Source of the DNA: Halolamina litorea
GTDB taxonomy: Archaea > Halobacteriota > Halobacteria > Halobacteriales > Haloferacaceae
Assembly: GCF_026616205.1 (NCBI RefSeq)
Contig: NZ_JANHGR010000003.1
Location: 186,001 to 250,000, forward strand
Direction: 5' to 3'
DNA: 64,000 bases
Below are positions 57,328 through 64,000 of the stretch, piece after piece. The notes under the pieces are model-generated. The model was given only the letters and a program-made list of their open reading frames with translations, did no database searches and was not told the DNA's origin. The stretch's first letter is position 1. Every line of letters starts with the position of its first letter. Position numbers and translations under genes: made by a program.

Positions 57328-58560
57328 CTACTCCAAACGTGGGCTGAGCATCTCGTCAACGACGTGCTCGATCTGGCTGTCGTCGGTGAGGTTGTCGAGG
57401 ACGGTTTCGGCCTTGACTTCCAACTCGTAGCGGTTCGTTTTCCCGAGTCCCTGTCCCCGGCCACGGGTGTCCTTTGAGAGGATTCCCGAGTCGCCGAGGT
57501 CGTTAAGCTTGTCACGGAACCGCCGCTCGGAGATCGCCGTGGCGTCGATGTGGTCACAGAAAACTTCGTAGAGGTTGTGGAGGTCTTTCGTCTCTGAGAC
57601 CTCGTTGCCGATGATCGTCGCGTGCGTGACGGTCAAGAGCGCGAGCGCACGCTGGAGTGGGAGCGATTGGATACCCCTCTCGACGGCCGCCTGCTCGAGG
57701 TACTGGTGGGCGCCGCGAACATGCTGTTCGGTGACGGACGATTCGCCGGCGTCATCGGCGAAGCGGCACGCCCGGAACAGCAGTTTAATCGCCTCTCGGG
57801 CGTCGCCGGAACCTTGGGCAGCGAGTGCGCTAGTCAGCGGGATCACGTCGCCGGTGAGTATGTCGCTGTCGAGTGTGGCGAACGGCTCGTCTTCGTCGCT
57901 GACCTCTGTGTCCCGAAGGGCACCAGCCGCACGGCGTGCGAGGATATCCCGGAGTTGGTTCGCGTCGTAGGGTGCAAACTCGATCTCGTCCTCGCCAAGC
58001 GAGGAGCGGACGTCGGCGTCGAGACCCTCTCGGAACTGGAGATCGTTCGTGATACCGATGATCAACAGTCGGACGTCGTCTGGTTCGGCTCGCGGGAGTT
58101 CGTAGAGGATGTAGTCGTCGCTGCCAATGGCGTCGATCTCGTCGAGGATCACGATCACTGTCCCGCTGATCGCTTCCAGTTCGTCGATGATCATCGACAG
58201 CAGCCTCTTTTTCCGGTAGCCGCTCGGGAGTTCTTCACCAGGTCCGAAGCGTTTCTCGCGGAGTTCTTTCAGCAGATGCGCCATCACGTGGTAGCTCTTG
58301 TCGATCCCCTTGCAGCGGACGTGGACCACATGGAGATCAAGGCCCTCCTTGTCGGCGTACTCCTGCAGTTGGCCGGTTTGAGAGAGATACCGACAGTCTT
58401 CCCCTGACCGGTCGGACCGAACACGAACGCGTTCAATGGCGTTGAGCCCATCGTCGCCGCCTCCCGTTCGGAGCAGTGCGTATCCCCGACAGAACTTCCG
58501 CCGTTCCAGCTCGACGGGCGGATGCCGGACACGATTTCGGGGAAGTTCGGGTATATGCAC
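57328..58560 (-). pseudogene. Orc1/Cdc6 gene with frame-displaced Walker A region
   Basis: The frame from about 58390 down to 57328 encodes an Orc1/Cdc6 body: GTVIVILDEIDAIGSDDY (Walker B), LLIIGITNDLQFREGLD (sensor I), GDAREAIKLLFRACRFAD (sensor II) and a C-terminal winged helix (ISERRFRDKLNDLGDSGILS). The matching P-loop, LNAFVFGPTGQGKTVGISL, exists only in another minus-strand frame at about 58375-58435, so a frameshift separates it from the body. In the body frame the N-terminal ~60 residues (HIPELPRNRVRHPPVELERR...) lack a P-loop. The gene is therefore probably inactive unless the break is a sequencing error. Residue numbering is uncertain. Confidence 0.65.
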
Positions 58561-58584
58561 GCTCGCTGCCTATGAACAACTGCC

Positions 58585-58785
58585 ATGGTTCCGAACGTCG
58601 ACCTCGACCCATCTGGGAGGCCCCTGCTGATCGCCGGCATGCTGTGGGCTCTCGCGAGCGCCGCGACCGCGGCTTGGGTGTTCAGCATGGGGGATGTCGT
58701 GACGGCCCTCGGACTGACCGTGCTCGTCGGGGCTGGGCTCCTCTTAGCGGGGATCGACCTCTCGCCGAACGCCACGCCGCCGTGA
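58585..58785 (+). CDS. Small two-helix membrane protein
   Basis: A 66-residue protein (MVPNVDLDPSGRPLLIAGML...) with two hydrophobic helices, LIAGMLWALASAATAAWVF and VVTALGLTVLVGAGLLLAG. It is divergent from the damaged Orc1/Cdc6 gene. Its stop overlaps the GTG of the next small membrane protein, so both are co-translated. No family is recognised. Confidence 0.62.
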   Translation: MVPNVDLDPSGRPLLIAGMLWALASAATAAWVFSMGDVVTALGLTVLVGAGLLLAGIDLSPNATPP

Positions 58786-58982
58786 CGGTCGATACGGAGG
58801 TAGCCGACGCAGCGACGTGGAGCCTCGTCCTCGCGGGCGTCGTCGTCGCGTTTCTCGTCGGCGTCGGTCTGTTGCAGTTCTCGATGACTGGGAACGTCGG
58901 GAAGCTCGCACGCAACGTCAGCATCGGGTCCCTCCTGTCGCTGTTCGCCGTCGGGTTCTACCGGAAGTGGCACCGGGCCTGA
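58782..58982 (+). CDS. Small two-helix membrane protein, coupled to the previous gene
   Basis: A 66-residue protein starting from a GTG that overlaps the stop of the upstream gene. It has two hydrophobic segments (WSLVLAGVVVAFLVGVGLL and IGSLLSLFAVGFYR) and a basic C-terminal end (YRKWHRA). The pair may form one membrane complex; this is inferred from translational coupling and similar size. Confidence 0.6.
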   Translation: MTVDTEVADAATWSLVLAGVVVAFLVGVGLLQFSMTGNVGKLARNVSIGSLLSLFAVGFYRKWHRA

Positions 58983-59084
58983 TCGAGCCTCTCGATACAC
59001 GTCGCCCGCTCCCGTGTCGCGCGGCTCCGTTTTCCGAATCGTTCCTGACAAACCGTTCCTGAGAAAGGGTCCGCCCGCGTGGCC

Positions 59085-60095
59085 TCAGGAGTAGGCCTCG
59101 GGCTCGTCAACCGGCCCATCGAACGCCGAGTAGAGAACCACGAAGTAGACTGCGACCAGCGGTAACAGCAGCGCCGCCCCGATAGTCGTCAGATTGAGGG
59201 GGAGTGGGGATACGATGGCGGCCTCTGCGGTTCGGCCCACAGCGGGGTCCACCAGCGGGTAGAGCAGCGTGGCCACCAACGCCACGAGTCCGTACACCTG
59301 GCCAGCGACGGCGGCGAACGCCACGTAATGTCGCCCCCGGCGGCTGGCAGTCACGTAGACGGCTGCGAGCACCACTGTCACACCGAGCAACGTGAGCGTC
59401 GTCGGCGCAGTGACGTCGATGTGGGACGCCGAGCGGCCCAGTAGGAGGGCCGCGACTGCGAGAACGAGGTAGGCGACCTGTGCCACGTGGCCGAACAGGC
59501 GCGTCTCCAACCGGAGGTCCCCGCGGGTCTTCAGTCCGAGGAACGCGGCGCCGTCGACGACGGTCAGGGCGACGACCGCCAGCCCGATCGTCAGGCTCGC
59601 CGCGGAGGCGACGCCTCGAACTCCGAACAGCCAGTTGCCGACGAACACGCCGAGAGTGAACGGGGCAGCGAGGCTGCCCACGATGAACGCCCGGCCCCAG
59701 TACCGCTGCCACTGGCGGTCGTGGCGCTGTTCGTACATCTCCGGAGCTAAGCCACGCAGGATGAGCGACCCGAGGATCGCGAACATCAGGAGGTAGTGGC
59801 GGCTGAACAAGTCGCCGTAGACTACCGGGAACACGGCGAAGAGGAGACCGCCGAAGACGACGAGCCACACCTCGTTCCCGTCCCAGAACGGCCCGATCGC
59901 CGAGAGTAACTGCTCGCGCTCGCCGTCGTCGTCACGCGTAGCGAACAGCGCGCCGACTCCGAAGTCAAAGCCATCGAGCGCGAGAAACGTCCCGAAGACG
60001 ACGAAGAGCAGTCCGAACCAGAGCCGCGTCAGCGGCAGGCCGAACAGCGGGCCGTCGGCGAGCGTCGACAGCGGTAGGGCAGTGGGCTCAATCAT
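59085..60095 (-). CDS. cydB: Cytochrome bd ubiquinol oxidase subunit II
   Basis: A 336-residue CydB with nine predicted membrane helices. Family features are the N-terminal LWFGLLFVVFGTFLALDGFDFGVG and GPFWDGNEVWLVVFGGLLF. It overlaps cydA by eight bases, which couples their translation. With CydA it forms a quinol-oxidising, oxygen-reducing terminal oxidase with high oxygen affinity. Confidence 0.93.
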   Translation of the reverse strand: MIEPTALPLSTLADGPLFGLPLTRLWFGLLFVVFGTFLALDGFDFGVGALFATRDDDGEREQLLSAIGPFWDGNEVWLVVFGGLLFAVFPVVYGDLFSRHYLLMFAILGSLILRGLAPEMYEQRHDRQWQRYWGRAFIVGSLAAPFTLGVFVGNWLFGVRGVASAASLTIGLAVVALTVVDGAAFLGLKTRGDLRLETRLFGHVAQVAYLVLAVAALLLGRSASHIDVTAPTTLTLLGVTVVLAAVYVTASRRGRHYVAFAAVAGQVYGLVALVATLLYPLVDPAVGRTAEAAIVSPLPLNLTTIGAALLLPLVAVYFVVLYSAFDGPVDEPEAYS

Positions 60096-61485
60096 CGTTC
60101 GGAACGGTCACCCCCCGGTTGCCGTCGCCCGTCGGCGTCGCAGCGCGGGTGGGTGCTTCCTCGCGGATCAGCCGCGTCAGGACGTAGCTGTAGAGAACGA
60201 GCAGGGCCGAGTACACCCCGACGAAGCCGACAAGCGTGGCGAGTGCCTCAGCCCCGGTGAGGCCGGGGGAGACGCCGGCGCTCGTCTTCATCACCCCCTG
60301 GATCACCCACGGCTGCCGGCCGACCTCTGTGACGATCCAGCCCAGTTCGACGGTGAGGATACCGAGGAGCGACGAGCCGACCAGCGCCTTTGCCAGCAGG
60401 TCGTCGTCGAAGAGTCGACCCTGATACCACCGGATTCCGCCCCAGAACGCGAGCAGGATGAACCACATCCCGAGCCCGACCATCGCACGGAACGCCCAGA
60501 AAACGATGGCGACCGGTGGGGCCTCCGTGGGAATGTCGTTCAAGCCGGTGATCGAGGCGCCCGGATCACCCCCACTCGCCAAGATCGACGCGACGAAGGG
60601 CAGTTCGATCACGAAGAGGTTCTCCGCGCGCGGGTCGGTGATGTCCGAGAAGCTTGTCGGAAACGCTAACAGTTTCAGACCGACTGATGAATCGGTATCG
60701 TATTGCGCCTCCATCGCTGCGAACTTCTGCGGTTGGGTCTCGGCGACGTGTCGGCCGTAGGCGTCGCCGTGGATCGCTTGCAACGGGGCGGAGATCAGGA
60801 GCACGGCGAGTGCGATCTTCATCGTCTTGCGCCAGAACGCCGTGTCGCGGTTCATCCAGACGAAGTAGGCGGCGACGCCCGCCATGAACAGTGCGACGGA
60901 GAGCACGGCCGCGTTCTGCATGTGGACGTACATCCACGGGAACCGCGGGTTCGCGTAAGCCGCGATGGGGTCGACAAGCGAGACGACCGGCTGGCCGTTC
61001 TGCATCGCCATCTCGAACCCTCGTGGCGTCTGCATCCAAGAGTTCGCGATCAGTATCCAGAGCGCGGACAACCACGTCCCGAGGCCGACGAACACGCTCG
61101 AGAGCATGTACAGTCGATCGGTGACTCGATCGCGACCAAAGACGAAGATTCCGAGGAACGTTGCCTCCAGCATGAAGGCCATCATCCCTTCGATCGCAAG
61201 AGGGCCGCCGAAGAGCTCGCCGGCCGCAGTCGAGAAGGCGGCGAAGTTCGTCCCGAACTCGAACTCGAGGACGATCCCGGTCACGGTCCCGACGACGAAG
61301 CTGATGGCAAACACCTTGGTCCAGAACTCGCGTAGCTGTTGGTACACCTGTTCGTCCGTCCGGATCTCTTTCCACGTGAAGTATATCAGAAAGGGCGCAA
61401 GCCCCATGCTCATCACTGGAAAGATGATGTGGACGATCGTCGTCACCGCAAACTGAAGTCTGCTGGCGATGACTGCGTCGATCAT
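60088..61485 (-). CDS. cydA: Cytochrome bd ubiquinol oxidase subunit I
   Basis: A 465-residue CydA. The heme-ligand His19 lies in VTTIVHIIFPVMSMG, and a further His is in MYVHMQNAAVL. The conserved motif GRQPWVIQGVMKT (GRWPW-like) precedes the periplasmic quinol-binding loop, and the membrane Glu residues are in FGTNF and LEATFLGIFVF. Nine helices are visible. The oxidase is tolerant to sulfide in bacteria, which fits the neighbouring sulfide:quinone oxidoreductase. Confidence 0.94.
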   Translation of the reverse strand: MIDAVIASRLQFAVTTIVHIIFPVMSMGLAPFLIYFTWKEIRTDEQVYQQLREFWTKVFAISFVVGTVTGIVLEFEFGTNFAAFSTAAGELFGGPLAIEGMMAFMLEATFLGIFVFGRDRVTDRLYMLSSVFVGLGTWLSALWILIANSWMQTPRGFEMAMQNGQPVVSLVDPIAAYANPRFPWMYVHMQNAAVLSVALFMAGVAAYFVWMNRDTAFWRKTMKIALAVLLISAPLQAIHGDAYGRHVAETQPQKFAAMEAQYDTDSSVGLKLLAFPTSFSDITDPRAENLFVIELPFVASILASGGDPGASITGLNDIPTEAPPVAIVFWAFRAMVGLGMWFILLAFWGGIRWYQGRLFDDDLLAKALVGSSLLGILTVELGWIVTEVGRQPWVIQGVMKTSAGVSPGLTGAEALATLVGFVGVYSALLVLYSYVLTRLIREEAPTRAATPTGDGNRGVTVPNDD

Positions 61486-61541
61486 ATATTGTGTGTGAAT
61501 GCCGCTGGTAGTCGTCCGGGCGACCCTCCCTCAGTAGCGCG

Positions 61542-62228
61542 TTACTCCGACTGTGTCACGAACCACCAGTCATACGCTTCCATGTCCTCCGCCGCTTCGG
61601 CCTCTGCTGTCCGGGCCTCGGCCTCGTCGACGGTGCTGGGCGGCGAGAGGAGGAGGCGATCACCGAAGGTCTCGTTTTCGGGCCAGTCGGCGGGGACGGC
61701 GATATCCTCCGCCTCGTCGCTTCGCTGCAGTGCGCGCAGCGACCGGAGGATCTCATCGATGTTCCGGCCGATTTCCATCGGGTACGTCAACACGAGTCTG
61801 ACTGTTCCGGTGGGGTCGACGAGGAAGACGCTCCGGACGGTCGCGGTGCCCGCGCCCGGGTGGATCATCCCGAGCGACTGGGCGACCGTGCCCTGATCGT
61901 CGGCGATGATCGGGAACTCGATGTCCACACCGATGTTCTCGCCGATCCACTCGGTCCACTTGATGTGGGAGTGGACGCGGTCCACCGACAGGCCGAGCAG
62001 TTCGGCGTTCAGCTCCTCGAACTCCCCGCGGCGCTGTTCGAAGGCGACGAACTCCGAGGTACACACCGGCGTGAAGTCCCCGGGGTGGCTGAACAGCACC
62101 AACCAAGACCCCTCGTAGTCATCGGGAAGGGACACCTCGCCCTGACTCGTCTCCACCGTGAGTCCGGGGAACTGGTCACCGATCCCCGGTGCAGTGACGC
62201 CGTCAGCTGCCGCAGGTCGCTCACTCAT
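61542..62228 (-). CDS. 1-Cys peroxiredoxin (Prx6-type)
   Basis: A 228-residue peroxiredoxin. The peroxidatic Cys56 lies in HPGDFTPVCTSEF, and there is no other cysteine in the protein, so it is a 1-Cys enzyme. The dimerisation and substrate segments are VDRVHSHIKWTEWI and RLVLTYPMEIGRNIDEILR. Length and C-terminal extension fit the Prx6/archaeal group. It detoxifies hydrogen or alkyl peroxides in the cytosol and lies 56 bp upstream of cydA on the same strand. Confidence 0.92.
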   Translation of the reverse strand: MSERPAAADGVTAPGIGDQFPGLTVETSQGEVSLPDDYEGSWLVLFSHPGDFTPVCTSEFVAFEQRRGEFEELNAELLGLSVDRVHSHIKWTEWIGENIGVDIEFPIIADDQGTVAQSLGMIHPGAGTATVRSVFLVDPTGTVRLVLTYPMEIGRNIDEILRSLRALQRSDEAEDIAVPADWPENETFGDRLLLSPPSTVDEAEARTAEAEAAEDMEAYDWWFVTQSE

Positions 62229-62343
62229 TACAGCCGTAACTCGGGGACAGGCCGGTTAAACGAGGATTCAACGGGCTATTCTTTCGGACCACGGGCGGGA
62301 TTTTTCGGGAACGGAGAATAATTGCCGCGACCGGGGCCGCGGC

Positions 62344-63177
62344 TCAGTCGTCACCGAGGTCGGCTTGCCCGAGCGCCCGCAGTGCCGCGACCAGCCGCCC
62401 GAGCGCCCGTCGGACGTCAGCGTCGAAGAGTGCGCCGACGAGCCCGAAGAAGCCGACCGGCTTCGGGTCTTCTCGTGTGAACCCCTCGACAGTGGCGTCG
62501 ACGGCGTCGGTGACCACCGGATCGCCGAGTGTCTCCATGGTGGTAATCATGTTGCCAGCGTTCCGGCCGAGCTGATACATGTCCACCTCTTGTTCGCCGT
62601 GCACGTCGCTGAAGCCCGCGACGGCCATCCGGAACTCGCGGATGAGGTCCCGGTTGTCCTGTGCGACCTCCTGTAGCTCCGGCGTGAGTTCGGTCGCCAG
62701 GTCGTGGGTCGCATCGAGGAGGTCGAGCAGTTCCGTCAGCGTCTCGGCGTTGTCGCCGAGGCGTTCGAGCAGTATCAGCGTCTGCTCGTCTTCGAACGAG
62801 CCGCGGAGCCGCTCGACCGTCTCCCGGTTCTCCCGGACCGCGACCAGCAGCTCTGGCACGAGGTCGTCCGTGAGCTCTTTCGACACCGCGAGGATGTCGA
62901 GTAGCTCGACAAGCGTGTCGGCCTCGGTGCCGACTTTCGTGAGGAGCGTCAGCGTCTCCTCGCGCTCGAAGGCGAGTCGGAGTTCACCGAGGGGCTCCCG
63001 GTTCTCGTGAACGGCCTCCCGGAGTTCGGGGGTGAGGTCTCCCGCGAGGTCCTCGGCCGTCAGCAGGAGCCGGAGTAGCTCGGCGAGTTCCGCGTCGTTC
63101 TCTTCGACGACGCGTGCGAGTTCGCGGTCGCCCTCGATGGGGGCGGTCGTGTCGGCGGTGTTTTCATTGGATGCCAT
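62344..63177 (-). CDS. DUF1641-domain protein
   Basis: A 277-residue helical protein of repeated amphipathic segments. LRLLLTAEDLAGDLTPELREAV, LLDILAVSKELTDDLVPELLVAV and LLDLLDATHDLATELTPELQEVA are three copies of the same 75-residue unit. The C-terminal part (MYQLGRNAGNMITTMETLGDPV...VGFFGLVGAL) carries the DUF1641 core. The start ATG at 63177 lies two bases after the sulfide:quinone oxidoreductase stop. DUF1641 proteins accompany such oxidoreductases, possibly as membrane-associated partners. Confidence 0.83.
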   Translation of the reverse strand: MASNENTADTTAPIEGDRELARVVEENDAELAELLRLLLTAEDLAGDLTPELREAVHENREPLGELRLAFEREETLTLLTKVGTEADTLVELLDILAVSKELTDDLVPELLVAVRENRETVERLRGSFEDEQTLILLERLGDNAETLTELLDLLDATHDLATELTPELQEVAQDNRDLIREFRMAVAGFSDVHGEQEVDMYQLGRNAGNMITTMETLGDPVVTDAVDATVEGFTREDPKPVGFFGLVGALFDADVRRALGRLVAALRALGQADLGDD

Positions 63178-63179
63178 TG

Positions 63180-64000
63180 TTAGGGGAGGGGGTCGTACCC
63201 TCGAAGCCACGCGTTCCAGTACACGCTCGGCAGGACGTTGATGTCCAGAATCCAGTTTGCCCGGCTCTCGACGGGCGCCGAGATGCTGTTCTCGTAGTCG
63301 AACTCGGCGATCATCGCCTTCCCCTTCTTCGTCAGGAGGGGGCAGGCGGCGTAGCCGTGGTACTCGGCGGTCATCCGACCGTCGTTCATGTGGGCGACGA
63401 GGTTGTCGACGACGACGTGGGCCTGCTTCCGTGCCGCAGCCGCCGTCTTCGCGTTCGGCGTGTCGCCGGCGTCACCGATACCGAAGACGTCCGGGTACTC
63501 GGTGTGTTGCATCGTGTTCTCGTCGACAGTGACGTACTCACCACCGTGTTCGTCGTCGCCCTCGGTGAGCGGCGAGTTCTCGGTCAGCGCCGGTTGGCCG
63601 AACTGCGGCGGCACGGGCGCGTAGAAGTCGTACTCTTGGGTTTCACCCTCGATGGAGTGTATCTCCTGGGCCTCGAAGTCGATCTCCTCGACGGTGAAGT
63701 TGCCGCGGAACTCGATGTCCCGCTCGGCCCAGATTTCTTCGAGCTTCTCGCGGTACGGGGAGACCCCGAAGACGGCGTCGCCGGGCTTGGTCATCACCAC
63801 GTCGACGTCGTCGCGAATCCCCTGTCGCCGGAAGTAGTCCTCGGCGAGCATCGTCATCTTCAGCGGCGCACCACCGCATTTGAACGGCGTGTCAGGGACG
63901 CTGACGACGAACGTGCCGCCGTCGAACGATTTCAGCCCCTCCCGCATGTCCATCGCCGCCTCGAAGTAGTAGAACGGGAAGACCGACTCGGTCTCTTCCC
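63180..64000 (-). CDS. Sulfide:quinone oxidoreductase, C-terminal part (cut by window end)
   Basis: At least 272 residues of an FAD-dependent disulfide-reductase-family enzyme; the N-terminus with the FAD fold lies beyond the window end. The active-site Cys lies in FKCGGAPLKMTM, which matches the PxKCxGAP of sulfide:quinone oxidoreductases, and a second Cys is in YAACPLLTK. The FAD-binding region PDVFGIGDAGDTPNAKTAAAA is complete. It oxidises sulfide and reduces quinone at the membrane, and its neighbour DUF1641 protein supports that assignment. Confidence 0.85.
   Translation of the reverse strand, partial: EETESVFPFYYFEAAMDMREGLKSFDGGTFVVSVPDTPFKCGGAPLKMTMLAEDYFRRQGIRDDVDVVMTKPGDAVFGVSPYREKLEEIWAERDIEFRGNFTVEEIDFEAQEIHSIEGETQEYDFYAPVPPQFGQPALTENSPLTEGDDEHGGEYVTVDENTMQHTEYPDVFGIGDAGDTPNAKTAAAARKQAHVVVDNLVAHMNDGRMTAEYHGYAACPLLTKKGKAMIAEFDYENSISAPVESRANWILDINVLPSVYWNAWLRGYDPLP

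Noticed and set aside
1-64000. CRISPR array
   Set aside because: No regularly spaced 28-37-bp repeats were seen, and no cas genes are present.

Overview
The window looks like the chromosome of an extreme halophilic archaeon (class Halobacteria). Base composition is GC-rich, the predicted proteins are strongly acidic, and many starts are GTG or apparently leaderless. There is a complete archaellum operon with the haloarchaeal fused arlCE gene, plus a heliorhodopsin, Tat-type secreted beta-propeller proteins, a PGF-CTERM protein and Orc1/Cdc6 proteins. I cannot fix the genus from the sequence alone.

Layout. 0.08-7.65 kb: a thiolase/DUF35 pair, then a minus-strand pta-ackA-acpS operon, and a minus-strand run acyl carrier protein - CBS/HPF-like protein - BtrH-like acyltransferase. 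A dedicated acyl carrier protein, its activating transferase and a BtrH-type acyltransferase so close together is unusual for an archaeon and is the most interesting metabolic signal here. 7.9-13.5 kb: a three-gene MacB/LolD-like ABC system, an alpha/beta hydrolase, and a broken CBS gene carrying a hairpin scar. 13.6-23.1 kb: two HTH regulators, archaellin, and the operon arlCE-F-G-H-I-J followed by arlD. 23.2-25.1 kb: a CBS protein and a beta-lactamase-fold serine hydrolase.

25.0-41.7 kb is an accessory island, visibly AT-richer from about 31.5 to 37.9 kb. It holds RHH/RelE and AbrB/PIN toxin-antitoxin pairs, a truncated hicBA pair and a Fic protein. A replication-like module sits in it (an Orc1/Cdc6 ATPase divergent from an operon with a RecA-like protein and a PolB2-like polymerase), along with several membrane proteins of unknown function and two secreted beta-propeller proteins. 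Hairpin elements that resemble the right end of an IS200/IS605-type (IS1341/tnpB) element lie just beyond its right side and also at 12.7 kb.

42.0-64.0 kb returns to core-like DNA: a PqqB-like metallo-hydrolase, a small membrane protein facing a heliorhodopsin, a CaCA exchanger, and a large multi-PAS sensor kinase. These are followed by an MFS transporter, a cytochrome P450, a tandem UspA protein, an aldehyde dehydrogenase, an AstE/AspA-like hydrolase and an HpaI-like aldolase. A second, frame-damaged Orc1/Cdc6 gene comes next. The window ends in a coherent respiratory/sulfide group: sulfide:quinone oxidoreductase (cut by the window end), DUF1641 protein, 1-Cys peroxiredoxin and cytochrome bd oxidase (cydAB).

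All functional assignments were made by reading motifs and family resemblance by eye; no database search was run.
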